Virus record (IMG/VR): IMGVR_UViG_3300031740_000002
Span: 1 to 55,701 of that record
Direction: 5' to 3' (one strand)
Source: a virus
Length of the DNA stretch: 55,701 nt
Both the position numbers and the translations under genes were made by a program. The notes beneath the pieces were generated by a model. It worked only from the letters and a program-made list of their open reading frames with translations, was not told the origin of the DNA and made no database searches. Within the stretch, counting starts at the first letter, position 1; each line of letters opens with the position of its first letter. Positions 32,775-41,180 of this stretch are shown here, one piece after another.

Positions 32775-32995
32775 GAGCACACCTCGGCATCTGCCCGGTC
32801 CAGGCGTACCCGGACATCCTCAGCGTTGCTCGGCGTCCAGCACTCGATGTGCGGCCCGGCACAACACTCGTCGTAGATCTGCAGGTCGTCTGGTGAACCG
32901 CCGTGCATCATGGCGTGCACATCCGGCTTTGGGCAAACCGGAGCTACGCCGGTCGGACCCTCGCTGTCGGTCAGGATCACGCGCCACTGGCTCAT
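32771..32995 (-). CDS. Small Cys/His protein
   Basis: 74 aa from ATG 32995, overlapping the upstream gene by 4 nt. Opens MSQWRVILTDSEGPTG. It has cysteines at VCPKP, YDECCAG and IECW with nearby His, possibly binding metal. No family recognised. Confidence 0.65.
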   Translation of the reverse strand: MSQWRVILTDSEGPTGVAPVCPKPDVHAMMHGGSPDDLQIYDECCAGPHIECWTPSNAEDVRVRLDRADAEVCS

Positions 32996-33738
32996 GACGC
33001 ATCCTCGACCTGACCGGCGTCCGCCGCGGCGTAGGACCAGTCGATGTCGCCCGCGGCGAGCAGCGCGGTCACGCTGCGCCGCATGCTGCGCAGGTCCGAC
33101 CCGAGCCATGCCAGCACCAGCGCGCGGCGCACCGGACCCAGGTGGGCGGTGCGGGCGATGGCCGCGAGTCGTGCGATGAACTCCCCGCCGGTGGCCGCCG
33201 ACGTCACGTCGGGCAGCACGTGCACCTTGCGTGCGTCACCGGCGTAGCCACGCGTGCGCAGGCCCTGGCGCAGGATCTGCGCCCAGCGCGCGTGCGGCGT
33301 GGTGACCGCGTGGGCCAGGTGGATCAGTCGGATGGCGCGGTCGATGCGCTCAGGATCGGACCAGTCGAGCTGTGCGGCCAGGTCGTCGGCGAGCTCGCGC
33401 GGCGCGCCGGGCTGCTCGGGCAGCGACAGGATCTGCGTCGGCGCGAACAGCGGGAAGTGCACATCTAGGATCATCTTCGCCGAGGCGAGCCGCTCCGGCT
33501 GGTACAGGTTCGGGTGCGCCGCCTCGGCCGTGGTCAGATCGGTGAACCACAGTCCGGTCCCGATCCCGACCCGCCCGCCTCCGCCATCGCCCAGGCGCGG
33601 CCAGTGCACGCGCACGCCGTACTCGTCGGGATCATCGACGGCCAGAAACGCGTGGCCGCCGCGGAGCTGGTTGGCCCGCTTGTGTCGTGGGTCGCGCTGA
33701 AGGTAGATGTGGAGCACTCTCGTGTCATCGTCGGTCAT
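32992..33738 (-). CDS. Hypothetical protein, first gene of the hydrolase operon
   Basis: 248 aa. ATG 33738 was chosen because TAGCGT lies 8 nt upstream; the longer frame would start inside the promoter. The first half is mixed (HIYLQRDPRHKRANQLRGG, HFPLFAPTQILSLPEQ), the second half helical. No family recognised. Confidence 0.7.
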   Translation of the reverse strand: MTDDDTRVLHIYLQRDPRHKRANQLRGGHAFLAVDDPDEYGVRVHWPRLGDGGGGRVGIGTGLWFTDLTTAEAAHPNLYQPERLASAKMILDVHFPLFAPTQILSLPEQPGAPRELADDLAAQLDWSDPERIDRAIRLIHLAHAVTTPHARWAQILRQGLRTRGYAGDARKVHVLPDVTSAATGGEFIARLAAIARTAHLGPVRRALVLAWLGSDLRSMRRSVTALLAAGDIDWSYAAADAGQVEDAS

Positions 33739-33746
33739 GGCTGCAC

Positions 33747-33792
33747 ACGCTATCACAACCACTTGACATGTCACTAGGTGCGTCGGTAGCGT
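33747..33792. promoter_or_regulatory. Divergent leaderless promoters on a consensus operator
   Basis: CCACTTGACATGTCACTAGG at 33759-33778. Plus: TTGACA (33763-33768), 18 bp, TAGCGT (33787-33792), 8 nt, ATG 33801. Minus: GTGACA-like box, 16 bp, TAGCGT (33752-33747), 8 nt, ATG 33738. Confidence 0.8.
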
Positions 33793-33800
33793 CCTCGGAC

Positions 33801-35423
33801 ATGATGACAGACACCGCGCCCACCTCGACCGACGCGGCGCGCACCACGGCCGGCGACGCCAAAGAGATCCGCGAGCGCAGTGCCGCGGCGCGCGAGCGCA
33901 TCCTCAATGCCGCCCTGGCCGCCTACGGGTTCACCGACACGGTCAGCGGCGCCCGACGCGAGGCCATCGGAGACGCCGTCGAGGCAGCTCTGCTCGAGGC
34001 CGCTCAGGTGCTGCGCGAGGAGGCCGACTGGTGGGAGGCCCAGCGTCGGCGTGGCTGGAAGACGACCGCCGAGCAGATCCGCCAGGCGGCGTCACGCATC
34101 GCTGGCCTGGGCCTGGGCGTCTCGATGATCGCTTCGACCGAGCCGTTCGTGCCCGCCGAGCCGACCATGCCAGAGCCCTCCGACGGCGAGCACGCAATCA
34201 TCGAGGAGACGGGTAACTGCGTCTGCGGCCAGCCGGCCGGGCACCTGGAACTGGAGGCGCAGCAGGCCGCTCAGCAGACCCAGATCGCTGCCGACACGGC
34301 TGCGCACTCGCAGCATCTGATGGACTACCTGACGGGAGCCAGCAACGTGTACGACCCTGTCCAGCCGCCACCGCCGGCTCCGGCTATCCCTGCGCCGCCC
34401 ATCCCGATCGTAGGCACGCCGTTCGTTGACCCGGTCGGTCCGGGCGCGAACGCTCCAGCGGCACGGTTGGCCTTTCGCGACCTGGACGGTCTGGTCAGCA
34501 CCCTGGCGATAACGACCACCTCGCCGTCGTCGCTGTCGCACAGTTCGGTGACCACGTATGAGGGCTGCGGCGTGCGTGCGCTGATGACCCGTGCGTCCCG
34601 CCATGGACTGATCGGCGTCGGTCGACCGCAGTGGTCGATGATCGGTGGCCGCGCCTTCCATCTGGCCGTGCAGCAGGTCGAGCAGTACGCGGCCACCGCA
34701 GTCCCAGGCGGTGCACCACCCGCACTCAGTGACAGCGACGTCACCGGCCTGTGGACCAACAGTCTGAACGCCACCATCGCGGAGGAGTCGGAGAAGGTCG
34801 CTAACAGTCCGTACTGGGACATGACGACCTGGCGCGCCTCGGCACAGGGCAAAGAGGGCTACGACTGGTGGCGCGTGGAGGGCCGGGCCATGCTGGCCCG
34901 CTACCTGGACGTGCACGACGCAGCCTGGCGTGCCGCACGCACGTTGCTGTCCGTGGCCGACCCTGCCGCCGTCAACTCGCTGACTCCGGTCCTGGAATGG
35001 TCCTATGAGTCCAGCATCAAAGGTGACGCCATCATCACCACCGGCGCCATCATGACCAGGGGCGTGATCGATTCGGCCTGGACGGTGATGGGCACCAAGG
35101 GCATCGAGTTGCCGACCATCGACATCATCGACCTGAAGTCAGGCTCACGCATGCCGCGCGACCACTTCCAGCTTGATGAGTACGCGGCCGCGCTGCGCTG
35201 CGTCCTGCCGCCGAACTTCGCCCTGCCGATCCGCGGCCTCTACTACAACGCGCGCAAGGGCACCTACAGCGAGCCGGTGGTGCTCAACGGAACAGGTGCC
35301 GCGGCGCAGGAGTACCGCTATGCGCAGGTGCACCGTGGCATGACGGCCGGCGTGTACGCGGCCAACCCGTCCGACTTCTGTGCGGCGTGCCCCTTCGCCG
35401 ACTACTGCCCGACGCAGCGTTGA
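33801..35423 (+). CDS. RecB/Cas4-like PD-(D/E)XK nuclease with Cys cluster
   Basis: 540 aa from ATG 33801, 8 nt after the -10. The N-terminal 180 residues are helical with CVCGQPAGH, then a Pro-rich linker. From residue about 230 the nuclease runs: SHSSVTTYEGCGVRALM, GRAFHLAVQQVEQ, the active site IDIIDLKSGSRMP (D, then E/D-x-K), QLDEYAAALR, and CAACPFADYC. The one upstream and three C-terminal Cys match the Fe-S site of Cas4/AddB-type exonucleases. It probably resects DNA ends for recombination. Confidence 0.85.
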   Translation: MMTDTAPTSTDAARTTAGDAKEIRERSAAARERILNAALAAYGFTDTVSGARREAIGDAVEAALLEAAQVLREEADWWEAQRRRGWKTTAEQIRQAASRIAGLGLGVSMIASTEPFVPAEPTMPEPSDGEHAIIEETGNCVCGQPAGHLELEAQQAAQQTQIAADTAAHSQHLMDYLTGASNVYDPVQPPPPAPAIPAPPIPIVGTPFVDPVGPGANAPAARLAFRDLDGLVSTLAITTTSPSSLSHSSVTTYEGCGVRALMTRASRHGLIGVGRPQWSMIGGRAFHLAVQQVEQYAATAVPGGAPPALSDSDVTGLWTNSLNATIAEESEKVANSPYWDMTTWRASAQGKEGYDWWRVEGRAMLARYLDVHDAAWRAARTLLSVADPAAVNSLTPVLEWSYESSIKGDAIITTGAIMTRGVIDSAWTVMGTKGIELPTIDIIDLKSGSRMPRDHFQLDEYAAALRCVLPPNFALPIRGLYYNARKGTYSEPVVLNGTGAAAQEYRYAQVHRGMTAGVYAANPSDFCAACPFADYCPTQR

Positions 35424-35545
35424 GCGACCTGCCACAAACACCGGTTGAACAGCGCGAGGCAGCATCGCCGGTTACCGATCAGTAATTGAGCAGGCAAGTT
35501 GCGCAACTTGCGCATGCAACGACCGCAACATCGGAGGGGAGCGCC

Positions 35546-35767
35546 ATGGACGAGCACGCGTCTGAGGTCGGCGAGCTCAACGAGCGGATCGGCGACCTCG
35601 AGACCGAGTTGCACGAGGCGACGGAAACACTCGACGCCCGCGCGGAGGCGCTCAAGACGTTCGCCGAGGCCATCGCCACATGGGACGACGGCGAGCGCGA
35701 TCACGGCAGTGACGTCGCGCTGCTCGTCGCCTGGGATGAGTACCGGTGCGCGGTGAGCCATGACTGA
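35546..35767 (+). CDS. Small coiled-coil protein
   Basis: 73 aa from ATG 35546, after GGAGGGGAGCGCC. ELNERIGDLETELHEATETL is a clear coiled coil; strongly acidic. It overlaps the next gene by 8 nt. Function unknown. Confidence 0.75.
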   Translation: MDEHASEVGELNERIGDLETELHEATETLDARAEALKTFAEAIATWDDGERDHGSDVALLVAWDEYRCAVSHD

Positions 35768-36257
35768 CATCGAACTGCCCGTAGAGCCTGCCGCTCCGTC
35801 CGTCGAGGATCAACTACGCGCCGCGCTCTACGGGGCGTGCACGTACCACCGGGCCACGCGCATCACGTCGGGGCATCGGGTCGGCTACATCGTCAGTGAG
35901 GCGATGTGGCAGCGTGCCGGCGGCGCAGGCTTCCCCGCGCCTTGCCCGGTTACCCGCCTCGACTGGGCATCACCGCCGCATGGGCCGAGGTGCACGCTGG
36001 ACGAAGGCCACGCCGGCTACCACGCCTGGGAGTACCAGGAAGTGCGCAAATGGCCCGAGCGACCTGAGTCTGCCGTGTCACGCGAGTCGCTGCTGGATCT
36101 CGGATCGGCGGTGGCCGTGCGAGACCGCCGCGCTCGCCGCTGGGTCCGCGACGCTCAGGGAGACTGGGTCCATCGCGGCGGACTGCTGACCTCCCGCCTT
36201 TCCTACGAAGCGCTGTCGCGCTGCTATGGGCCGCTTACCGCAGACCCTGGGGATTGA
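35760..36257 (+). CDS. Hypothetical protein with CTLDEGHAGYHAW motif
   Basis: 165 aa. RCTLDEGHAGYHAW matches a Cys-x(3-4)-GH-x-G-x-H-x-W pattern I know from other actinophage small proteins and may bind zinc with the nearby PCPV. Function unknown. Confidence 0.7.
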   Translation: MTDIELPVEPAAPSVEDQLRAALYGACTYHRATRITSGHRVGYIVSEAMWQRAGGAGFPAPCPVTRLDWASPPHGPRCTLDEGHAGYHAWEYQEVRKWPERPESAVSRESLLDLGSAVAVRDRRARRWVRDAQGDWVHRGGLLTSRLSYEALSRCYGPLTADPGD

Positions 36258-36311
36258 CAATGCTCCCTCGGTCGAGGTGGCCGGGGACGGTGCAACGGAA
36301 GGAACACGGCA

Positions 36312-37094
36312 ATGAACCTGATCCGTCACGGCAGAGCGCGCGCCAAGCGGGCCGAGGGTACGAGTAGACAGAACCAGCTCCGGCACGCCACGGCGCTCGC
36401 CCTCGCGGGCAGCCTGGTCGCGGTGCTTCTGCTCGCGCTGGCCTCCCCCGCCAGCGCCAAACCGGTCACGCCGCACAAGGGCGAAGGGCTCATCTCGATG
36501 ACCCAGCGCACCTGCGGTTCCGCGGCGACCTGGCAGGCTGAGGCCGCTCGCAACAAGGTGAGCTCGGCGAATGGGTACCGGATCTATCTGGGCTCCAGCT
36601 ACGACATCACCTGTGTCGGACGCGGCGACGAACCGCAGTTTGATGCCGGCAACGCGCGTCCGAAGCCGCCGCAGGCGTCACGCTCCGGTCGTAGCGACAA
36701 CTGGGTGCACCCGCTCGCCTCCGGCGTCAGGGCCAGCAACTGGAAGGCATGTCCGGGCGCGCCGCGCGACGGACACACCCACGTCGGCATCGACCTGTCC
36801 GCAGGCACCGGTAGTGCAGTGCGGGCGGTCTGGGGCGGCCAGGTGATCGTGTCGCACTACTCGGGCTCGGCCGGCTGGTACGTGAAGATCGCCCATGGCG
36901 GCGCGACGACGTCCACGTATATGCATCTGCGGTCGCGTGGCCTACCGGTCGGTACCGGTGTCGCGCCGGGCACGGTGATCGGTTACAGCGGAGCGACGGG
37001 CAACGCGAAGGGTCCGCATCTGCACTTCGAGGCGACCGGCGCAGGCAACACCGCGCAGACCGTGAAAGCCCATGGCCTGAATCTGGGCTGTTGA
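36312..37094 (+). CDS. Secreted M23 (LytM-like) peptidase
   Basis: 260 aa, with GGAAGGA upstream. A twin-basic N-terminus and signal peptide (ALAGSLVAVLLLALASPASA) precede a small Cys-linked domain (RTCGSAATWQAEAARNKVSS, LysM-like) and an M23 domain: THVGIDLSAGTG (HxxxD) and GPHLHFEATG (HxH), the Zn ligands of glycyl-glycine or D,D-endopeptidases. It is separate from the lysis genes and made with a signal peptide, so it may edit the host wall early in infection. Confidence 0.88.
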   Translation: MNLIRHGRARAKRAEGTSRQNQLRHATALALAGSLVAVLLLALASPASAKPVTPHKGEGLISMTQRTCGSAATWQAEAARNKVSSANGYRIYLGSSYDITCVGRGDEPQFDAGNARPKPPQASRSGRSDNWVHPLASGVRASNWKACPGAPRDGHTHVGIDLSAGTGSAVRAVWGGQVIVSHYSGSAGWYVKIAHGGATTSTYMHLRSRGLPVGTGVAPGTVIGYSGATGNAKGPHLHFEATGAGNTAQTVKAHGLNLGC

Positions 37095-37103
37095 TCCACA
37101 TAT

Positions 37104-37120
37104 AGAGCCGGGCCGGCTCT
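37104..37120 (+). terminator. Short hairpin after the M23 peptidase gene
   Basis: AGAGCCG (37104-37110) and CGGCTCT (37114-37120) form a tight GC hairpin 10 nt after the stop; a second GGGCCGG repeat follows. No U-run. Possible terminator. Confidence 0.45.
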
Positions 37121-37162
37121 GGTTATGACAGGGCCGGGCCGGCACCAAAACCGGGCGAGAAG

Positions 37163-37174
37163 ATGACGTGTCAT
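37163..37174 (+). promoter_or_regulatory. Partial operator at the FHA gene start
   Basis: ATGACGTGTCAT contains the operator core TGAC-N2-GTCA and ends on the ATG of the FHA gene. No promoter boxes at the usual spacing, so it is only a candidate binding site. Confidence 0.35.
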
Positions 37175-37484
37175 GCAGACAACCGAGATCGTCATGTACT
37201 GGACGGTAGGCACCGCGCCGGACTGCGAAGTGCGCATCACCGGCGACGAGTACGTGAGCGCGCGACACGCTGCGGTAGCGCTGCGCACCGATGGCGAGTA
37301 CTACGCGAGGGATCTGGGTTCGACAAACGGCACGTACATCGAGCGCCCGAATCGTGGTGATCCCGTGTTCGGTCGACGCGATCAGCCGCGCTCGCACACC
37401 ACGAAGGTCACCGCTTGGACGATCATCAAACCTGGCGACACGTTGATCATTGGACGCACCAGAATCCCGAGGGGGAAGTCGTGA
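37173..37484 (+). CDS. FHA-domain protein
   Basis: 103 aa, essentially one FHA domain: CEVRITGDEYVSARHAAV (Arg/Ser of the phosphothreonine pocket) and the diagnostic RDLGSTNGTY, ending in an IIKPGDTLIIGRTRI strand. FHA domains bind phosphothreonine, so it may attach to host Ser/Thr-kinase substrates. It is coupled to the following membrane protein by a GTGA overlap. Confidence 0.9.
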   Translation: MQTTEIVMYWTVGTAPDCEVRITGDEYVSARHAAVALRTDGEYYARDLGSTNGTYIERPNRGDPVFGRRDQPRSHTTKVTAWTIIKPGDTLIIGRTRIPRGKS

Positions 37485-37828
37485 ACTTCATGAGCGCACA
37501 GGTGCTGTTTCTGATCGGCGGCGCCGCGGCGGTGCTGGTCGGGCTGGCACTGCTCGCCTACGTGGTCCGCGACGCGCGCCGCCTGCGACGTGCTGAGCGT
37601 CGCGTAGTCGTCGCCGCCACGCGCTGGTACACCAACAGCGTGGCCGCGCCCTCGACGGTCGCGGGTGCCATGACCTTCGGCAATCCGGTCTACCAGCGTC
37701 AACTGGAGCTGGCGGTGCGGGCGTACCTCGACTGGCGCCAGAGTCCAGCACGTCGCACCGAGCCGATCCGCCGTGCCCAGCCCGTACGCGTGCGCACCCA
37801 TCGCGGCGGCGGGGGAGGCCACCGGTAA
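37481..37828 (+). CDS. Single-pass membrane protein coupled to FHA gene
   Basis: 115 aa from GTG 37481 after GAGGGGGAAGTC. One N-terminal membrane helix (VLFLIGGAAAVLVGLALLAYV), then a basic cytoplasmic region with Arg/His/Gly tail. It could anchor or partner the FHA protein at the membrane; inferred from coupling. Confidence 0.75.
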   Translation: MNFMSAQVLFLIGGAAAVLVGLALLAYVVRDARRLRRAERRVVVAATRWYTNSVAAPSTVAGAMTFGNPVYQRQLELAVRAYLDWRQSPARRTEPIRRAQPVRVRTHRGGGGGHR

Positions 37829-37929
37829 TGGAGCAGGATCGCGGCCCGCTGTGGCCGACACTGCTCATCGTCGCAGCGCTGATCGCGCTGGTCGTCTTCC
37901 TGGCGCTCTGCGCCGCCCCGAAAGGATGA
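37828..37929 (+). CDS. 33-aa membrane protein
   Basis: MEQDRGPLWPTLLIVAALI-type single helix, ending CAAPKG. Its ATG shares the A of the previous TAA (TAATG). Third of four small membrane or membrane-linked genes in a row. Confidence 0.7.
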   Translation: MEQDRGPLWPTLLIVAALIALVVFLALCAAPKG

Positions 37930-37932
37930 GTC

Positions 37933-38256
37933 ATGCGTAATCCCCCGTTGACCCAGCAGGCCTGGGCGTCGGCCTACCGCCGCGCTGGCTGGCGAGTGCT
38001 GATTGGTACAACTCTGCTGATCGTCGCGATCATGCTGCACTACGCCGCCTATCAGGACGGACCGGTCGCCATGGTCCTCTCCGTCGTGATCGCCGTCTGC
38101 ATGATCGTGGTGATGCAGGCCAGCGGTCTTCGCGACTGGCTGCGCGGCTACGCGGCCGTTCATCATGCCGACCGCGTAGCCGCCCGCGCCGAAACTGTCG
38201 CCATGCGTGCTAGTGCGGTCAACCCCTGGCGCGACCGAGAAGACGAAGACGCATGA
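37933..38256 (+). CDS. Two-helix membrane protein
   Basis: 107 aa. Two membrane helices (LIGTTLLIVAIMLHYA; VLSVVIAVCMIVVM) with a short loop, then a charged cytoplasmic tail. Function unknown; belongs to the FHA group. Confidence 0.75.
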   Translation: MRNPPLTQQAWASAYRRAGWRVLIGTTLLIVAIMLHYAAYQDGPVAMVLSVVIAVCMIVVMQASGLRDWLRGYAAVHHADRVAARAETVAMRASAVNPWRDREDEDA

Positions 38257-38291
38257 GCGCGACCGGACCGCATCCTGGGCATGATCGATGA
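38253..38291 (+). CDS. 12-aa coupling ORF
   Basis: MSATGPHPGHDR: its ATG overlaps the previous TGA and its own TGA overlaps the ATG at 38288. It would carry ribosomes from one gene to the next. Too short for certainty. Confidence 0.35.
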   Translation: MSATGPHPGHDR

Positions 38292-38467
38292 GACTGGAGA
38301 TTCATCGATTGCCGGGAATGCAGTGGTGGATAATCCAACTCCGGCGTCGCGGTCAGGGCGATGAGAACTACACATCTACTGCCGATGATCATTTTGACGG
38401 CGCATTGAAGATCCGCACCCGCGTGTGGTGGTGTCTCGCCGTGGACGTGATGTGGGTCAAGCGATAG
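38288..38467 (+). CDS. Small basic/aromatic protein
   Basis: 59 aa, starting MRLEIHRLPGMQWWIIQ and ending DVMWVKR, with YTSTADDHFDGALKIRTR in the middle. It overlaps the 12-aa frame by 4 nt. No family recognised. Confidence 0.55.
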   Translation: MRLEIHRLPGMQWWIIQLRRRGQGDENYTSTADDHFDGALKIRTRVWWCLAVDVMWVKR

Positions 38468-38490
38468 CTCGCCGAACACGTCCCGATCCA

Positions 38491-38524
38491 CCACTTGACC
38501 CGTCACTAGGTTTTCAAGTAGCGT
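38491..38524 (+). promoter_or_regulatory. Operator promoter for the 282-aa early gene
   Basis: CCACTTGACCCGTCACTAGG (38491-38510): TTGACC (38495-38500), 18 bp, TAGCGT (38519-38524). Here the leader is about 30 nt with a GAAGGGGA ribosome site, so this is one operator promoter that is not leaderless. Confidence 0.75.
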
Positions 38525-38559
38525 TGTGCCATCTCAGACCGTAGTCGAAGGGGAAGCCC

Positions 38560-39408
38560 ATGCAGCCAGGAATGACATTCGTAGATCCAGCCATGCCGGG
38601 CGGGGGTGGCAAGGCGCCGCGACCGCGTGACCTGGAAGGCTGCCTGGTCGCCTACGTTCCGCGCCAGTTCACTGCGGCCGGCGCGCCGGGCAACACCGAC
38701 GGATACAAGAAAAGCGAGCCACGCGACCGCGTTACCGCAGATCTGTACGTGCTGACCAACCCCGTCGACCTGGCCACCGGCCAGGCGCGGCGCATCCTGT
38801 TCGGTGGCTACCCCGAGGTGGACGCAGACCCGGTGGCGCATGATCGAATGGTGTCCGCGCCGGCGAAGTTCACCGGCGTCTGGGTGCAGAACTCCAACAT
38901 CGTTGTCGCGCTGGCGCCCAACGGTAAGCCCATCCAGGACGGCGTCGTGGTGGGCCGCGTCGAGCGCAGCACGGTCGGCAATCGCCCGTTCAATCTCGTC
39001 AAGATCTCCGGCACGCCCGAGATGAACGTGGCCATCGACATCTGGAACCGGCTGTCCGCTGGAGCGCTGGCCTACAACGCCCCGACCGACCTGCAGGGCA
39101 ACCCGCTGCCTGACGAGTCCCAGTCTGCCGGTCCGGCCGCCCAGGTCGTCTACCCGCATCAGGCCGCAGCGACACCGCCAGCAGCTCCTGCGCCCCCTGC
39201 GCCGCCAGCACCTCCGGTCACGGTGCCGCTCCCGCCTCCCCCGCCGGCACCCCCAGCACCTCCGGTCGCTGCGCCCATGCCGCCGGCCTTGACGCAGGCC
39301 GGCTGGACGCAGGCGAATTGGGACAGCCTTACCCCGACCCAGCAGGCGGCAGTACTGGCGCAGCTGGCCGGCACGCCGGCAGTGCCGTCGACACCCAATC
39401 CCTACTAG
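38560..39408 (+). CDS. Hypothetical early protein, possible ssDNA-binding
   Basis: 282 aa. The N-terminal 190 residues form an OB-like beta-rich domain (GCLVAYVPRQF, RVTADLYVLTNP, RPFNLVKISG), followed by a Pro/Ala linker of about 50 residues and a helical C-terminal tip (WDSLTPTQQAAVLAQLAG). The layout (fold, flexible linker, conserved tip) and its own operator promoter suggest an ssDNA-binding or recombination accessory role; inference only. Confidence 0.65.
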   Translation: MQPGMTFVDPAMPGGGGKAPRPRDLEGCLVAYVPRQFTAAGAPGNTDGYKKSEPRDRVTADLYVLTNPVDLATGQARRILFGGYPEVDADPVAHDRMVSAPAKFTGVWVQNSNIVVALAPNGKPIQDGVVVGRVERSTVGNRPFNLVKISGTPEMNVAIDIWNRLSAGALAYNAPTDLQGNPLPDESQSAGPAAQVVYPHQAAATPPAAPAPPAPPAPPVTVPLPPPPPAPPAPPVAAPMPPALTQAGWTQANWDSLTPTQQAAVLAQLAGTPAVPSTPNPY

Positions 39409-39485
39409 CCTCGAAGCACCTGGATGTCGCCGGCGCGTGGCGCCCCATGACCCACGCGCCGGCAGACCCAACGATGGGAGACGCC

Positions 39486-40079
39486 ATGCAGGCCACGCAC
39501 CGCCTACCCGCCAGTCTGGGCTCGCTGCCCTGCGAGATCATCGGCGAGCCGTTTCCAGGCTGGATGCGCGTCAAGCTGGTCGACGAGTCGAGGCAGGTGC
39601 TGGACGTGATGCGCACGGATCTCATCTCGGCGCTCCCGCCCGAGCCGGCAGACACGATGGTGGTGCTGGTCGTGCCGTACAACGGCGAGCCGGCCTACCC
39701 CGCGCAGCGCCAGGACAACGACCCGCAGAGCCACGACGAATACCACTGGTACAGCTCGGGCAGCGACGACGTGAACAGTTGGGCCGAGGTGCTGCGGATC
39801 GGCCCGGCCATCCCGATGGTGCCTCAGTCCGAGGTCGCGTTGCCGTGGACCGGCACTGCGACCGGACTCAAAATCAAGGTCTACGCCAGCCTTACTCAGG
39901 TGCAACTCACGACGGATAGGCCGATCGGCCTCGGCCTCCCCTTCACTCACGCCGAGGCGAGCGAAGTGGCCCAGGCGCTGACCAGTGCTGCAGCGAAGCT
40001 GCGCAGCACCCTGAACGCCGTTGCCGCCGCGACGGTCCGATCCGTCACGACTGACCTGCGCGCGAGCATCAGCCCATGA
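39486..40079 (+). CDS. Hypothetical protein
   Basis: 197 aa from ATG 39486 after GGGAGACGCC. Beta-rich with an acidic middle (DNDPQSHDEYHWYSSGSDDV) and an Ala-rich C-terminal helix. No family recognised; overlaps the MerR-type gene by 4 nt. Confidence 0.7.
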   Translation: MQATHRLPASLGSLPCEIIGEPFPGWMRVKLVDESRQVLDVMRTDLISALPPEPADTMVVLVVPYNGEPAYPAQRQDNDPQSHDEYHWYSSGSDDVNSWAEVLRIGPAIPMVPQSEVALPWTGTATGLKIKVYASLTQVQLTTDRPIGLGLPFTHAEASEVAQALTSAAAKLRSTLNAVAAATVRSVTTDLRASISP

Positions 40080-40396
40080 TCACCGTTGCGGACATGCAGC
40101 GCGAAACAGGGTTGACCTATCGTCAACTCGATCACTGGACACGCCGCGGCTGGCTGACGCCGGACAATGCTCACGCCGGCACCGGCACGTCCAGGCTCTG
40201 GAACCGCTCGGACCTGCTGGTTGGCCGACTGATGGCGCACCTGGGGGCGGCCGGCTTCGCCCCCGACATCGCCTATGACCATGCGCTGCGCCTGCTCGCT
40301 GCGCCGACGCGGCCAGCCCAGATCGAGTTGGCGCCGGGCCATCTCGGCGCCCAGGCGCACAAGCTGACTCTCGCGCTGCACTGGCCGCCGTCATGA
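40076..40396 (+). CDS. MerR-type helix-turn-helix regulator
   Basis: 106 aa. MITVADMQRETGLTYRQLDHW and TRRGWLTPDN are the recognition helix and first wing of MerR-family proteins. The C-terminus is short, with no effector domain. Candidate early regulator. Confidence 0.8.
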   Translation: MITVADMQRETGLTYRQLDHWTRRGWLTPDNAHAGTGTSRLWNRSDLLVGRLMAHLGAAGFAPDIAYDHALRLLAAPTRPAQIELAPGHLGAQAHKLTLALHWPPS

Positions 40397-40587
40397 GCGA
40401 TTGGAAGGACGCACGCATGGTGCAGCCGGAGGAAGTCGGCACGCTGGCAAAGTGCATGCACCCCGACTGCCTCAAGATGACGAGGATCACGTTCAAAACC
40501 GAGGTGCAGACCGACAACGGCTGGTCCGCCACCGTGGACCTGTCGTGTGGCCACCGCCAGACCTACAACATTCGCAGCCTGTCATGA
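40393..40587 (+). CDS. Small Cys/His protein
   Basis: 64 aa. CMHPDC and SCGHRQ could form a zinc site around a beta hairpin. It overlaps both neighbours by 4 nt. Confidence 0.65.
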   Translation: MSDWKDARMVQPEEVGTLAKCMHPDCLKMTRITFKTEVQTDNGWSATVDLSCGHRQTYNIRSLS

Positions 40588-40913
40588 GCGCCGCGGTGCT
40601 GCTGATCCTGACCGTGAGCCACCTCGCCGCGGCGCTCGCCGGTGGCTGGCTGGCCGCCGGCTACGTACGCGCCGGGCAACGCCAGCTCGAAGCCGAAGCA
40701 GAACTGCTGGATCTGCGTCGTCGCTTCGGTCCGCGTCCGCCGACGGTGACCGGCCGCGTGGTCATGCCACTGCCGAGCGTGGCGGGCATGACGGTGGCGC
40801 AGGCGCAGGTAAGCCTGGCGCTGCGTCGCGCACGCCACGCGGAGCGCAGTCTCGCCTTCCAGGCGTTGATGTGGAAGGCCAAGCACCGCGCCCCGGCGTA
40901 CGGCTCGCGCTAG
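40584..40913 (+). CDS. Single-pass membrane protein with basic tail
   Basis: 109 aa from ATG 40584 (ATGA overlap). Membrane helix VLLILTVSHLAAALAGGWLAA, then a charged coiled tail. Converges on the HTH gene, overlapping it by 4 nt. Confidence 0.7.
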   Translation: MSAAVLLILTVSHLAAALAGGWLAAGYVRAGQRQLEAEAELLDLRRRFGPRPPTVTGRVVMPLPSVAGMTVAQAQVSLALRRARHAERSLAFQALMWKAKHRAPAYGSR

Positions 40914-41143
40914 TCGTTGGCCTTCCAGGCCAACCCGCGCTCGATGCGGCGCACCACCTCACGCGTCACGCCGAGCAGCGCGGCCACCTCACCCTGCCCT
41001 GTGCCCGCGGCGCGCGCCGCGATGATGACCGGCACGAGCTCGCGGCGCAGCGCGGCCAGGTCGCTCTCCAGTTGTCGGTACCGGGCGGCCATGAATCGGA
41101 GCCGGTCCACTTCCGTCAGGGCGCGGCGCGTGTTCGTCGTCAT
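40910..41143 (-). CDS. Small HTH regulator, probable autorepressor of the plasmid-like module
   Basis: 77 aa from ATG 41143, 7 nt after the -10 CATAGT. N-terminal helix pair, then GQGEVAALLGVTREVVRRIERG, a clear helix-turn-helix. It faces the strong plus promoter at 41229-41257. Four copies of a TATGCCT/AGGCATA half-site fill the space between, which it probably binds. Confidence 0.8.
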   Translation of the reverse strand: MTTNTRRALTEVDRLRFMAARYRQLESDLAALRRELVPVIIAARAAGTGQGEVAALLGVTREVVRRIERGLAWKAND

Positions 41144-41150
41144 GCCTACG

Positions 41151-41180
41151 ACTATGGCCCACAAGCTATGCCTATGTCAA
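41151..41180 (-). promoter_or_regulatory. Leaderless promoter of the small HTH regulator
   Basis: TTGACA (41180-41175), 18 bp, CATAGT (41156-41151), 7 nt, ATG 41143. A TATGCCTA half-site overlaps the spacer. Confidence 0.75.

Noticed and set aside
36254-36290. TTGACA before the M23 peptidase gene as a promoter
   Set aside because: It overlaps the previous stop and no -10 box follows at 16-19 bp; not part of the operator family.
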